From positions 558,001 through 622,000 of the forward strand of contig NZ_OY780933.1 in the NCBI RefSeq assembly GCF_963676065.1: a stretch of DNA of 64,000 nt, written 5' to 3'. Below are positions 15,041-26,075 of this stretch, piece by piece. The stretch comes from Maridesulfovibrio sp. (GTDB lineage: Bacteria > Desulfobacterota > Desulfovibrionia > Desulfovibrionales > Desulfovibrionaceae). The stretch's first letter is position 1; each line of letters begins with the position of its first letter. The position numbers and the translations under genes are program-made. The notes beneath the pieces are model-generated. The model saw only the letters and a program-made list of their open reading frames with translations, was not told the DNA's origin and ran no database searches.

Positions 15041-17194
15041 GTGTTTAAAAAAATGCGCATAGGGACAAAAATCGCGATCAGCATCAGCCTTCTGATGATC
15101 ATTATTTTCGGTTTATTTTCAGTAATAACCGCAAGTAAGAGCAGAGACAATTCAATCAGGCAGGCTGAGCTTTTGGCTAATGAGATGGCCGGGCGTTACG
15201 GAAATGAAGTAAAGGCCGTAATTGAAAAAGCACTTGATGCCTCATGGTCCGGAGCTGCTGCGGTAGAAAGTATAACCAGCTTCAAAGACAACGTGGACCG
15301 TGAAATGGTCAGCGACTTTATCAGGACATTGACCGAAACCAATCCTATGTTTTTCGGGACCCAGATTGTCCTCGAACCTAACAAGCTGGATGGCCGGGAT
15401 GCCTACTTCATGGGCAACGACAAATACGGTCCCAAAGGGGAATACGGTCAGTACGGTTGGCACGAGAACGGTGAGTGGAAAATCACGGAAATGCACAAAA
15501 ACGACCCGAACAATACCCGTGCATGGTACATGATACCCCGTGACACCAAAAAAGCGGTCCTCACCGAACCCTATACGACCTCAATTGTTCCCGAAGTTAT
15601 GGCTACTGTCAGTGTACCCATTCTCCAAAATGGGAATTTTATAGGTGTAGTCGGCATCGACTTTGTACTCGGGGCATTTGATAAAATGACCGAGAACATT
15701 CATCCGATGGGCACAGGGTACGCTTTCATCACTTCCAATAAAGGTTACTGTGTCGCACACCCGAACAAAGACCTAACCACCAAGAATATAACCGAAGCCT
15801 TCCCGGAAAAAGACCGGGGAGCAATCCTGGATGCTATCGAAAACGGTAAACGCTTTCACAAAAAGATAGTTTCCCCCCTGGACGGCAAAGAGTACTACTA
15901 CGTATTTGAGCCCATTGTAATTTCCGGAACCTCCACCCCGTGGTCCATTGGACTGGCAATTCCCACAGACAGAATTTATGCCGAGGCCAATGCTTTTCTC
16001 CAACAAACCTTACTCATGTCCGCCCTTGCCCTACTACTGGTTGTGGCTGTGGTTCTCCTCATAGCCCGCTCCATCTCCAAACCCATCGGGGCAATGGTTG
16101 ATCATGCGCAGAAAGTTGCCGAAGGCGATTTTGGAAGCAAAGTTGACCGTAATATCTTTAGCGGTGAGCTGCTGACGCTGCACGACGTCCTGCACTCAAT
16201 GGTGCAAACCCTTGTTGAATTGATCTCCACAGCAGAAGAAAAATCCAAAGAAGCCGAAGAGCAGACCCTGGCAGCGAATAAGGCCCTTGAAGAAGCCAGT
16301 CAGGCAAAAGAGGAAGCCGACAGAGCCAAGGCCGAAGGAATGCTCCATGCTGCAAGTCAATTGGAAGAGATCGTGGCGCAGGTGACTTCCGCTTCAGAAA
16401 AACTCTCCGCCCAGATTGAAGAATCCGCGCAAGGTTCAGAAATCCAGCGCGAGCGCACATCCGAATCCGCAACCGCCATGGAAGAAATGAACGCATCAGT
16501 GCTCGAAGTAGCGCAGAATGCTTCGCAAGCGGCGGAAAGTGCTATGGATGCTAAAAGAAACGCTCAAGAGGGCGGTGGTATTGTAGCAGATGTGGTCTCT
16601 TCAATCGATTCTGTCAATCAGGCTTCAAGCAAAATGGTCAGCGGACTTAATGAACTTGGGACACAGGCCGAAGGTATCTCGCAGGTTATCACAGTGATCA
16701 CCGATATTGCCGACCAGACCAACCTGCTGGCCTTGAATGCGGCCATTGAAGCTGCCCGTGCCGGTGAAGCAGGACGAGGATTCGCAGTCGTTGCAGATGA
16801 GGTCCGTAAACTTGCCGAAAAAACCATGCAGGCAACTCAGGAAGTCGAGCAGGCCGTTCACGCTATTCAGACTGAAACCCGACGGAATATCGACGAAATG
16901 AACAACGCAGCGGGCATGGTTTCCAAAAGTACGGAATACGCCGGAAAGGCAGGAAAAAGCCTTGAAACCATCGTTGAACTTGTCGATTCCACTGCGGATC
17001 AGGTTAGGGCAATTGCTACTGCCAGTGAAGAACAGTCCGCGGCCAGTGAACAGATCAACCGGGGAACAGAAGAGGTTAACCGAATCGCCATGGAAACGGC
17101 CGAAGCAATGCAGCTCTCCAAGGATGTGGTATCAGATCTTTCAAGGCTGTCTGAAGAGCTTCAAAACCTTATCAATGGACTCAAAGACGTATAA
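15041..17194 (+). CDS. Methyl-accepting chemotaxis protein with dCache sensor
   Basis: 717 residues. Order: TM1 (~10-30), a periplasmic double Cache domain (~35-310, with [17 protein letters not shown] and [18 protein letters not shown]), TM2 (~325-345), HAMP, a long coiled coil, and the cytoplasmic signalling domain with the conserved hairpin [20 protein letters not shown] near 556-575. It senses a small molecule outside the membrane and controls CheA. The GTG start is chosen for its ideal GGAGGAG site; ATG 15053 is the alternative. There is no C-terminal CheR-tether pentapeptide. It is transcribed alone. Confidence 0.94.
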   Translation: MFKKMRIGTKIAISISLLMIIIFGLFSVITASKSRDNSIRQAELLANEMAGRYGNEVKAVIEKALDASWSGAAAVESITSFKDNVDREMVSDFIRTLTETNPMFFGTQIVLEPNKLDGRDAYFMGNDKYGPKGEYGQYGWHENGEWKITEMHKNDPNNTRAWYMIPRDTKKAVLTEPYTTSIVPEVMATVSVPILQNGNFIGVVGIDFVLGAFDKMTENIHPMGTGYAFITSNKGYCVAHPNKDLTTKNITEAFPEKDRGAILDAIENGKRFHKKIVSPLDGKEYYYVFEPIVISGTSTPWSIGLAIPTDRIYAEANAFLQQTLLMSALALLLVVAVVLLIARSISKPIGAMVDHAQKVAEGDFGSKVDRNIFSGELLTLHDVLHSMVQTLVELISTAEEKSKEAEEQTLAANKALEEASQAKEEADRAKAEGMLHAASQLEEIVAQVTSASEKLSAQIEESAQGSEIQRERTSESATAMEEMNASVLEVAQNASQAAESAMDAKRNAQEGGGIVADVVSSIDSVNQASSKMVSGLNELGTQAEGISQVITVITDIADQTNLLALNAAIEAARAGEAGRGFAVVADEVRKLAEKTMQATQEVEQAVHAIQTETRRNIDEMNNAAGMVSKSTEYAGKAGKSLETIVELVDSTADQVRAIATASEEQSAASEQINRGTEEVNRIAMETAEAMQLSKDVVSDLSRLSEELQNLINGLKDV

Positions 17195-17216
17195 GAGATT
17201 GTGATGAATAAGAAAA

Positions 17217-17248
17217 AGAGCCGTTCCTTATGGAGCGGCTCTTTTTTT
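17217..17248 (+). terminator. Terminator after the chemoreceptor
   Basis: Stem agagccgttcc / ggagcggctct with loop ttat and a T7 tract. Confidence 0.92.
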
Positions 17249-17418
17249 AGGAAAATCAAAAACTATCTGCAGAAGACTAGCCACCAAAAATCACCTTAAG
17301 AGATGAGAATAAAAGATTATATTGTGATATTTTCCTAAATATTATTTTTTACTTGAAAACGACTATCAAAATCATTATAACGGATTTCAGACATTTTACC
17401 CAAGACAGGAGCAGCACT

Positions 17419-17568
17419 ATGACCCAAACTGCCAGTATTTCATCAATCGACAAAAAGAAATTTCTGAAAACAGCTTTCAAGGGATTCTGCGCTTCCAACG
17501 GAAAAAGGACCGAGGAAGCAGAAGCATCTCTTTCACAGCCTCGGAAAAAGGATCAGCCCCGTTCCTGA
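17419..17568 (+). CDS. 49-residue basic protein
   Basis: Starts MTQTASISSIDKKKFLK and ends RKKDQPRS. AGGAG lies 7 bp before ATG 17419. An in-frame ATG at 17353 lacks a ribosome site and lies in AT-rich DNA, so the shorter form is preferred. The protein has a lysine-rich helix and one cysteine, with no recognised family. It is followed after 72 bp by another tiny gene on the same strand. Confidence 0.55.
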   Translation: MTQTASISSIDKKKFLKTAFKGFCASNGKRTEEAEASLSQPRKKDQPRS

Positions 17569-17640
17569 CCGGGGCCTGTCGTCAAGGTCCTGATGATCAT
17601 AAATATTTTATAAAGTTAATAAACCAGTACGGAGAATCAA

Positions 17641-17820
17641 ATGTCAAATGCCGTAAGGGAAGCCGCCCGCATGAGGAGGCAGTACGGATGGAAAACATAC
17701 CTTATTAAATTTAAGGACTACTACTCATATACCTTTGACCCCAGTCTTTTCCCCGAGTTTGAATTACTTGGTGAAGTCGATGCCGAGGGAGCGATCATTC
17801 CCTCCTCCAAGGCCCGATAA
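17641..17820 (+). CDS. 59-residue small protein
   Basis: Encodes MSNAVREAARMRRQYGWKTY and continues to IIPSSKAR. An acggagaatcaa ribosome site precedes the ATG and a terminator follows. The arginine-rich amphipathic N-terminal helix, aromatic middle (FKDYYSYTFDPSLFPEFE) and acidic turn look like a folded small protein. No family is recognised. Confidence 0.6.
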   Translation: MSNAVREAARMRRQYGWKTYLIKFKDYYSYTFDPSLFPEFELLGEVDAEGAIIPSSKAR

Positions 17821-17850
17821 GTGCGAAAACAATTAAGTTTGAAGTAATCG

Positions 17851-17898
17851 GCCTTCCTTTGGTATGATGAAAATCATTTCCATTCGGAAGGCTTTTTT
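17851..17898 (+). terminator. Terminator after the small-protein pair
   Basis: Outer stem gccttcc / ggaaggc encloses an inner atgat/atcat hairpin and is followed by six T. Confidence 0.75.
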
Positions 17899-18002
17899 AC
17901 GCGCTACGTTGTTAAACACCCCGCCAGTTCTTGGATAAAGCCTTATAAAGACTGGGATTGGAATCAAAATTATGAATATTTTTGGACTATCGCGAACCGG
18001 GA

Positions 18003-18173
18003 TTAATCATCTGAACAGGTTTCGGAGACGGCATTCCCTACCCTTTCCAAAACATCCTTCAGGGCCTCAGGAATCGCGCCGCTTCCGCTTAACAGATCAC
18101 GCACTTCTTCAGCAGTGAGTCCGGCTGATTCCGCTATTGTCAGAATTTCTTGTGATAATAAAGTATTGTCCAT
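18003..18173 (-). CDS. 56-residue acidic small protein
   Basis: The minus strand encodes MDNTLLSQEILTIAESAG and continues to SETCSDD. It is helical and acidic with one cysteine near the end. A GGAGG sequence lies 13 bp before the ATG, with a second purine run (GAGGG) nearer. It is divergent from the trmJ-like gene with a 159-bp shared upstream region. No family recognised. Confidence 0.5.
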   Translation of the reverse strand: MDNTLLSQEILTIAESAGLTAEEVRDLLSGSGAIPEALKDVLERVGNAVSETCSDD

Positions 18174-18332
18174 GCCCTCTTTTACACCTCCCTCGCAGAG
18201 TTGGCAAAAATTGATTTTGCGGAAAAACGAAACTGGACATCAAGTAAGGATGAATCTATTAAAGCACTTCGTCTGGACCTTGAAAGGAATCAGCCTCTGT
18301 CGCAGACGAAAGAACTTCTTCCCGGAGCAGAT

Positions 18333-19073
18333 ATGCTGGACAACCTGAGTATTGTACTTTTCGGCACCAAATACCCTGAGAATGTAGGGTCATCGGCGCG
18401 CGCCATGACCAATATGGGCTGTAACAACCTCACCCTCGTACGCCCCGCATCATGGAATATGGATAAGGCCCTGCCGCTGGCAACAGTCAAGGCACGGGAC
18501 ATCGTGGAAAAAGCCGTTCTTGCTGATGACCTATCCGAAGCCCTCAAGGGACAGACCCGTGTATATGGAACCACTGCCCGCACCGGGGGATGGCGCAAAG
18601 GGGTTATGACCCCGTCCACCGCGGCGCCTATGATCGTGGAGCAACTCCGGGCCGGCGAAAAAGTATCCGTAGTTTTCGGACCGGAAGACCGGGGATTGAC
18701 CAATGACGAAACCCAGCTCTGCTCCCGCTTGATCAATATTCCCACCAGCCGGGAAAACAGCTCCCTGAATCTATCTCAGGCCGTGCTCATTATTTTATAT
18801 GAATGCTTTAAAAACGCGCTGGACAAACCTTTCACGCCATCCGGTCCTCCTGAAGAGCGGTCTACATCATTCGAGGAACAGGAAATACTAGCCTCCAACC
18901 TGCAGGAAACCCTGCTGGCCATCGATTTTCTAAAGGCAGACAACCCTGACTATTGGATGATGCCGGTAAGAAGATTTATGTCCAAAATGGATATTAAACG
19001 TAATGAATTCAATCTACTCATGGGAATATGCCGTCAAATTAAATGGATAGCAGGCCGGGCCGACAAAGAATAA
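18333..19073 (+). CDS. trmJ: tRNA/rRNA 2'-O-methyltransferase of the SpoU/TrmJ family
   Basis: From ATG 18333 the product is 246 residues, the same length as E. coli TrmJ, and begins MLDNLSIVLFGTKYPENVGS, matching the family's first strand and NxG motif. VSVVFGPEDRGLTNDE and NIPTSRENSSLNLSQAV are the knotted SPOUT SAM-binding motifs. CGGAG lies 6 bp upstream. A TTG at 18201 would add 44 residues unlike the family and without a clear ribosome site. TrmJ methylates position 32 in the tRNA anticodon loop; the exact target here is inferred. Confidence 0.9.
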   Translation: MLDNLSIVLFGTKYPENVGSSARAMTNMGCNNLTLVRPASWNMDKALPLATVKARDIVEKAVLADDLSEALKGQTRVYGTTARTGGWRKGVMTPSTAAPMIVEQLRAGEKVSVVFGPEDRGLTNDETQLCSRLINIPTSRENSSLNLSQAVLIILYECFKNALDKPFTPSGPPEERSTSFEEQEILASNLQETLLAIDFLKADNPDYWMMPVRRFMSKMDIKRNEFNLLMGICRQIKWIAGRADKE

Positions 19074-19154
19074 CTAGATTATAAATCAAGACTCTTCTCA
19101 ATTTTGAAAAAGAACGTTACAGTATATTCAAAGAAAGAACTGTGGAGCCTGTAA

Positions 19155-19898
19155 ATGACCGACAACAATAAGATTCAAGATCTAAGTGGAGTTTTTTCCC
19201 GCCAAAAGATTGCCAAAGTAGGGACCGGAACAACAACTCGCCGGGTGGCCCAGATCGGCTACTATTTTGTTGAGCAGATGGATGACGACCTTTTTCAGGT
19301 CCGCCCGTTGAACAGTAATTTCGTGCCGACCGGTGACCCGGAAGAGATCACCCGCGATGAGCTTTTGGAATCTTATACTCCAGAGCCGGAAATGTACCAC
19401 AAGCAGGTTCTTCCCAACATGAAGGAATTGCAGAAAACCCTTGCACGCGCGGACCGCTACCGCCAACAGGGCAACTCCTTCAGTGCCGAAATGGAATACA
19501 CCAATGCCATCAAAGTTGATGAGATGAACGTACGCGGCAACTTCGGAGTAGGCCTATGCCTCATGCAGCGAGGTGAAACCGATCGGGCCAATGATATCTT
19601 TGCCCGCCTTGTTGCCATGGATGCCCCCTTTACCCCCGAACATAAACATATGTTCAATGATTTCGGTATCAACCTACGTAAATCAAAAATGATTCCACAG
19701 GCTATCGAATACTATTCAAAAGCCATCGCGCTCAGTCCTGAAGATGAGCACCTGCGCTACAATCTGGCCCGTGCGTATTTCGAGGATGAGCAGTATAAAA
19801 AAGTACGAGAAGAAATTAATAAATGCCTTGAAATAAACCCGAACTTTGCCGAAGGCAAAAAGTTTATCGCTTATCTGGATAAAAATAAGCTGGGCTGA
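19155..19898 (+). CDS. TPR-repeat protein
   Basis: 247 residues. The N-terminal ~85 residues form a conserved-looking beta-rich part (TTTRRVAQIGYYFVEQ...FQVRPLNSNFVPTGDPEEI). From ~100 there are at least three TPR units (ADRYRQQGNSFSAEMEYTNAI, IEYYSKAIALSPEDEHLRYNLARAYFEDEQYKKV). There is no signal peptide, so it is probably a cytoplasmic scaffold. Partner unknown. It lies 27 bp before cbiA and may be cotranscribed. Confidence 0.85.
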   Translation: MTDNNKIQDLSGVFSRQKIAKVGTGTTTRRVAQIGYYFVEQMDDDLFQVRPLNSNFVPTGDPEEITRDELLESYTPEPEMYHKQVLPNMKELQKTLARADRYRQQGNSFSAEMEYTNAIKVDEMNVRGNFGVGLCLMQRGETDRANDIFARLVAMDAPFTPEHKHMFNDFGINLRKSKMIPQAIEYYSKAIALSPEDEHLRYNLARAYFEDEQYKKVREEINKCLEINPNFAEGKKFIAYLDKNKLG

Positions 19899-19925
19899 TC
19901 AAGGAAAAAGCTTTATAGAGTTCCA

Positions 19926-21302
19926 ATGAGCTCAATAAAAGGATTCATTGTCGCAGGGACACATAGCGGCTGCGGTAAGACCTCGGTGGCACTGGGGCTT
20001 ATGGCCGCGCTCGCCCGACGCAATATCAAAGTCCAACCTTTTAAGACCGGACCGGACTTCATAGATCCCGGCCATCACTCCCGTGCTGCGGGCAGACCAT
20101 GCCACAATCTCGATGGCTGGATGCTTTCCGGCGACACTTTGCGCGACATTTTTTCCCGCTACGCCCAGAACGCGGATGCCTGTATTGTGGAAGGCGTCAT
20201 GGGACTCTATGACGGTTATTCCGCGCTGGATGAAACAGGCTCCACCTCACATCTTTCCAAAAAACTGAACCTGCCGGTCATACTGGTTGTTGACGCCGGT
20301 TCTATGGCCCGTTCGGCAGCCGCATTGGTTCAGGGATTCTGTAATTTTGACCCCGAGACACCCATTGCAGGTGTTATTTTCAACCGTGTGGGCAGCAGTA
20401 AGCACGCCCGGATTCTGGAAGAAGCCATATCCCTGACCGATGTCCCGCTTGTTGGCTGCCTGCCTAGGCGGGAAGAGATTTCCACCCCGTCACGGCATCT
20501 GGGACTGGTAACCCCGGACCATCTTGAAGATCTGGATTTCAAATACAACGCCCTCGCCGACTGGGTGGAGGAAAATCTGGAACTGGAACAGATAATAGAA
20601 GCCCTGCCGGATATCCCCCTGCAACCGCGCTTCGATGAAGTCCCAATGATCCCCCGGGTAAGAATCGGAGTGGCACGCGATGATGCATTTTCCTTTTATT
20701 ACGAAGAGAATCTGCGTTTGCTGCGTGAAGCAGGGGCTGAGTTGATACCATTTTCCCCCATTGAAGCGAAAGAACTGCCCGAAGGAATTTCAGGTCTTTA
20801 TTTCGGAGGCGGCTATCCGGAACTGGCTTCATTTGATCTGGCCCAAAATACAAAACTGCGCAGGGCTATTGCTGATTTTTCCGCAACTGGTCATCCGGTT
20901 TACGCCGAATGCGGCGGCTTCATGTACCTCATGGAATCCATCAGCAAAGACGACCGACTATTCCCCATGTGCGGGGTCTTCCCCTTCCGTTGTTCCATGC
21001 AATCCCGCTTTCAAGCGCTTGGCTACCGGGAGGTAAAGCTCGCGCGTGAAACGATCCTCGGCCCGGAAGGAACCAAAGTAAGGGGGCACGAATTCCATTA
21101 CTCCGCCCTTGAAGGAATAAAAGAAACCACGCAGACCTCCTATCAGGTCACCAGCAAAAAAACAGTTTCAACTAACGAAGGTTTTATTGCCAACGGCAAC
21201 ACTCTGGGCAGCTATATCCACCTGCATTTTGCAAGCAATCCGCTGGTGGCGAAAAATTTTGTGGAAGCGTGTATCCATTCTTCCCGAATGGAAAACATTT
21301 AA
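19926..21302 (+). CDS. cbiA: Cobyrinate a,c-diamide synthase
   Basis: 458 residues, typical length. It amidates the a and c side chains of cobyrinate using ATP and glutamine in the anaerobic cobalamin pathway. The N-terminal dethiobiotin-synthetase-like domain has P-loop GTHSGCGKTS (11-20) and the family motif FKTGPDFIDPGHH. The C-terminal class I glutamine amidotransferase domain has GLYFGGGYPE and nucleophile motif YAECGGFMYL, with a catalytic histidine near the end (LGSYIHLHF). It leads a gene run with dinB and cbiD. Confidence 0.95.
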   Translation: MSSIKGFIVAGTHSGCGKTSVALGLMAALARRNIKVQPFKTGPDFIDPGHHSRAAGRPCHNLDGWMLSGDTLRDIFSRYAQNADACIVEGVMGLYDGYSALDETGSTSHLSKKLNLPVILVVDAGSMARSAAALVQGFCNFDPETPIAGVIFNRVGSSKHARILEEAISLTDVPLVGCLPRREEISTPSRHLGLVTPDHLEDLDFKYNALADWVEENLELEQIIEALPDIPLQPRFDEVPMIPRVRIGVARDDAFSFYYEENLRLLREAGAELIPFSPIEAKELPEGISGLYFGGGYPELASFDLAQNTKLRRAIADFSATGHPVYAECGGFMYLMESISKDDRLFPMCGVFPFRCSMQSRFQALGYREVKLARETILGPEGTKVRGHEFHYSALEGIKETTQTSYQVTSKKTVSTNEGFIANGNTLGSYIHLHFASNPLVAKNFVEACIHSSRMENI

Positions 21303-21334
21303 GCTGACCGCCTTACTCCGCAACGGGCACCCTA

Positions 21335-22496
21335 ATGCAGAAGAACATCATGCATATAGACATGGACGCCTTTTTCGCGTCCGTGGAACAACTGGATAAT
21401 CCGGACCTGCGCGGCAAACCGGTGGGTGTGGGGTCTTTGCATAAGCGCGCTGTATTAAGCGCTGCATCCTATGAAGCCCGTAGATTCGGGGTTCGGTCGG
21501 CCATGCCTGTAGGACAGGCTCTTAAACTCTGTCCCGAACTACAAGTAGTTACCGGGCGAAGACACAGATATAAAGAAATTTCACACAAAGTAATGGAAGT
21601 TCTTTCCAATTACTCGCCAGTAGTGGAGCAAGCCTCCATCGACGAGGCCTATATCGATATAACCGGCACGGAAAAACTCTTCGGCCCCCCGCGTCAAATA
21701 GCGGAATCCATCAAAAAAGAAATCTTGGCGAGCACCGGACTGACCGCTTCGGTCGGCATAGCCCCGGTTAAATTTCTGGCCAAAATAGCCTCAGACCTGA
21801 ACAAACCTAACGGCATATCAATTATCGAGCCGGACCAGGTTCAAAATTTCCTGAAGACTCTTCCGGTAGAAAAAATCCCCGGGGTAGGCAAGAAAGCCCT
21901 TCCGAAGCTACGCTCTTTCGGCATCGTTTACGCCGCGGACCTGCGCCGTTATCCCCGCGAATTCTGGAAAGAGAGATTCGGTGAACGCGGTCCGGTCCTC
22001 TACGACAAAGGTGCGGGAATAGATCCCACACCGGTCACCGAAGGCGGCGCAATGAAATCATCCAGCGCAGAGAATACCTTTGGCGAAGATGTCTCCGACA
22101 TACACACGTTAAAAACACTTTTACTCAAGCAGTCCGAACGAATTGCAGCAGATATCAGAAGAAACGGGCTTAAGGGGAGAACCGTCACCCTGAAAATAAA
22201 ATTTCCCGACTTTCGCCAGATAACGCGCAGCCGGACCCTTGATTCACGAACTTCCCATGCCGGAACAATCTATAAGACCGGCTGCAAACTGCTGGATGAG
22301 GAACTGCCCCTCGGCCCAGTCCGGCTGATCGGCATCGGTATTTCCAATTTTGAAGAACGAAGCAGGCAGCTTTCCCTACTGGATGACCCTGAAAAGCCGC
22401 AGGAAAACAAGAAACTGGAACAACTGGACAAAGCGATAGATCAGGCCCGCAACAAATTCGGCAGTAATATACTCACCAGAGGCAGGCTGCTCGAAG

Positions 22497-22504
<8 letters not shown>
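21335..22504 (+). CDS. dinB: DNA polymerase IV (Y family)
   Basis: 389 residues. It is an error-prone translesion polymerase. HIDMDAFFASVEQ gives the first metal aspartates and steric-gate phenylalanine, and SIDEAYIDI the second acidic pair. The fingers, HhH thumb (PGVGKKALPKLRSFG) and little finger are present. QLSLL near residue 345 resembles the beta-clamp binding motif and is followed by ~40 extra residues. It sits between cbiA (32-bp gap) and cbiD (8-bp overlap), an unusual place for a repair polymerase. I see no LexA-like box just upstream. Confidence 0.95.
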
Positions 22505-23642
<1,138 letters not shown>

Positions 23643-24005
23643 AGGACATAAATCCCGGCCGCACCAGCCAGTAAGGCCACCACGTAATACGGAGTGCAAC
23701 GATTCTCAGTACCGGCGCTGTAACTGTTCACAACCTGCTCAATGCGCAAGGTACCTATAATATCATTTACGTCGGACATGTGTTTTCCGGCCATTAAAGG
23801 GGCTGTAAGAGAGAATCCGTAGAAAGCAGTAAGAAGAGAACCGATCAGGAGAGATATGGCGATTAACCTTTTCATATCACATTACCTCCGCAAAAAAGAA
23901 GGAAGAGGTCAATTTCATAATAACAGATTCTTATTTTTTTGCTAATTAATATTTAAAAAAAATTTATATTTAAATTCTTCCTTTAATATCCGATCAATAG
24001 ATTAT

Positions 24006-25241
24006 ATGAAACAGAACATGAACCATCCATTGCAGATAATCGGCCTCCATCCGGGCAGTCTCAAAGCTCCGCAGGAAGCCCTCGAAACCATCGCCAAAGC
24101 TGATGTGCTTAGCGGGGGAAAACGCCTGCTGGCAGCTTTTCCGAAATTCAAGGGGAAAAAAATTCCTTTCGCTTCCGGTATGGAAGAATATGCCCGGACT
24201 CTTGAAAAACTGCTGAACAAAGGGAAAAAAGTCGTCCTTCTGGCAGATGGTGATCCCCTGCTCTTCGGAATTGCCAAGTCAATAATTCCTTTACTGGGCG
24301 AAAAAAATGTGAAGATTACTCCCGCCCTGTCCGCAATTCAGATCGGCGCTTCACGGCTCGGCCGCAGTTGGAAGGATTCTGAAATCATATCATTACACGG
24401 GCGCAATGATTTTTCCCCGCTCTTCGGAGCAATGCAACGCAGGAAAGATTGCGCCATATACACTGATAATATCAACACTCCGCAGGTCATCGCCCGGCGT
24501 CTGTCAGATAAAGGGATCGACAACTATACCTTTACCGTGCTTTCCGATCTGGAAACACCTGACGAAGTTGTCGCACAGGGCCGGCCGGAATCCTTTCTCA
24601 ACTACAAATGCTCAGACCTGAATATAATTATCCTGACAGCGGACAACAAAGATCACAGCACCCCGGTCTTCGGACGCTCAGATGATGAATTTATCCGGGA
24701 GAAGGGATTGATCACAAAATTTCCCGTTCGTGCGGCGGGCATCGCGCTGCTTGATCTTAGAGAAAAACATACTCTCTGGGATCTCGGGGCAGGCTGCGGC
24801 TCTGTTGCAATTGAGGCTTCTTTTCTGGCCTCTGATTCACGGGTATTTGCAGTGGAAAAAAACAGCGCCCGAGTCCGTATGATCGAGGAAAACATCCGCA
24901 ATTTACGGGCATGGTCCGTGGAGGCGGTCAGCGGAGATATGCCGTCTATTCTGGCGGAACTGCCCGAACCGGACCGCATTTTTATGGGCGGGGGCATCGG
25001 GCATGATGATTCCGCCCTGCGCGATGCCGCCGAAAGACTAAAGCCCGGAGGCAGGATAGTCATCCATGCAATCCTCATGGGCAGCATCCAGCGCACACGG
25101 GAACTTTTTGATGAACTGGGTTGGAACTGGCAATCCATGCAGATTCAAGCATCGACTTCAGATAAGCTGGCCGGAGATGTCCGGTACAAAGCATATAATC
25201 CGGTAACCATACTCTGGGCGGATAAGCCCGAAGGAAAATAA
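24006..25241 (+). CDS. cbiET: Bifunctional cobalt-precorrin-7 C5- / precorrin-6B C15-methyltransferase (decarboxylating)
   Basis: 411 residues fusing CbiE (~8-210) and CbiT (~225-405), as in CobL. The CbiE half has VVLLADGDPLLFG and LSAIQIGASRLG, typical of tetrapyrrole methylases. The CbiT half has SAM motif LWDLGAGCGSVAIEA near 257 and GGRIVIHAI. It performs methylations at C5 and C15 with loss of the C12 acetate carboxyl. The ribosome site is not obvious, and the ATG 12 bp downstream is an alternative. cbiF begins directly after its stop. Confidence 0.94.
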   Translation: MKQNMNHPLQIIGLHPGSLKAPQEALETIAKADVLSGGKRLLAAFPKFKGKKIPFASGMEEYARTLEKLLNKGKKVVLLADGDPLLFGIAKSIIPLLGEKNVKITPALSAIQIGASRLGRSWKDSEIISLHGRNDFSPLFGAMQRRKDCAIYTDNINTPQVIARRLSDKGIDNYTFTVLSDLETPDEVVAQGRPESFLNYKCSDLNIIILTADNKDHSTPVFGRSDDEFIREKGLITKFPVRAAGIALLDLREKHTLWDLGAGCGSVAIEASFLASDSRVFAVEKNSARVRMIEENIRNLRAWSVEAVSGDMPSILAELPEPDRIFMGGGIGHDDSALRDAAERLKPGGRIVIHAILMGSIQRTRELFDELGWNWQSMQIQASTSDKLAGDVRYKAYNPVTILWADKPEGK

Positions 25242-25997
25242 ATGGGCAAAATATACTTTATCGGCGCCGGACCGGGCGACCCGGAACTTATCACCGTCAA
25301 GGGTCAACGCATCATCCGCGAAGCGGGGCTTGTTCTTTACGCCGGTTCACTGGTACCGGAGGCAGTAATCGCGGAAGCACGCGAAGACGCGCGGGTAGAA
25401 AACTCCGCCTCCATGTCTCTGGAAGAAACCGACCGTATCATGCAGGAATACGCTGCCAAAGGCGATATAGTAGCCCGCGTTCATACCGGTGATCCCGCAC
25501 TGTACGGAGCAGTACAGGAGCAGGCCCGTCTGCTTCGCTCCGCGGGATTTGAATATGAAGTTATCCCCGGAGTGACTTCGGCCTGCGCGGCCGCTGCAGC
25601 CTCAGGAGCATCATTCACCGTGCCCGGCGGAACACAAACCCTGATTCTGACCCGCATGGCCGGGCGGACTCCGGTCCCGGAAACGGAAAACCTGCAAAAG
25701 CTGGCCGCCCACAACTCAGCCATGGCAGTATACCTTTCCGCAGGCAACCCCTCGGGAATTCAGGAAGCGATACTTGCAGGAGGAATGGCCCCCTCAACCC
25801 CGGTAATCCTCGGCTATCGCATCGGATGGCCTGATGAGAAATCGGTGCCGACGACTCTCGCTGATCTGGCCGAAACAGCAACACGCAACAATTTCACACG
25901 GCAAACAATTTTCCTGATTCTGCCGGGCAAGGATAGCGACAGCGAATCTCTGCTCTACGATTCCGGATTCAGCCACATGTTCCGTAAAGGAATTTAA
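25242..25997 (+). CDS. cbiF: Cobalt-precorrin-4 C11-methyltransferase
   Basis: 251 residues, normal length. Tetrapyrrole methylase fold with FIGAGPGDPELITVKG (5-20), LYAGSLVPE, RVHTGDPALYGA and EVIPGVTSACAAAA; the combination is diagnostic of CbiF/CobM. It transfers a methyl group from SAM to C11 of the contracted ring precursor. The start codon follows the cbiET stop directly, with AAGGAAA as ribosome site, so the two are coupled. Confidence 0.95.
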   Translation: MGKIYFIGAGPGDPELITVKGQRIIREAGLVLYAGSLVPEAVIAEAREDARVENSASMSLEETDRIMQEYAAKGDIVARVHTGDPALYGAVQEQARLLRSAGFEYEVIPGVTSACAAAAASGASFTVPGGTQTLILTRMAGRTPVPETENLQKLAAHNSAMAVYLSAGNPSGIQEAILAGGMAPSTPVILGYRIGWPDEKSVPTTLADLAETATRNNFTRQTIFLILPGKDSDSESLLYDSGFSHMFRKGI

Positions 25998-26075
25998 ATA
26001 TAATCCGGGTAGTAGCTCTCCTGTCTACTTCGTGGTAATCTTTTAAGCTGAATTTTTTTATCAGGGGTGCCTTGA

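Noticed and set aside
18201-18332. N-terminal extension of the TrmJ-like protein from a TTG codon
   Set aside because: The extension does not resemble the family, and the ATG at 18333 has a good ribosome site and gives the canonical length of 246.
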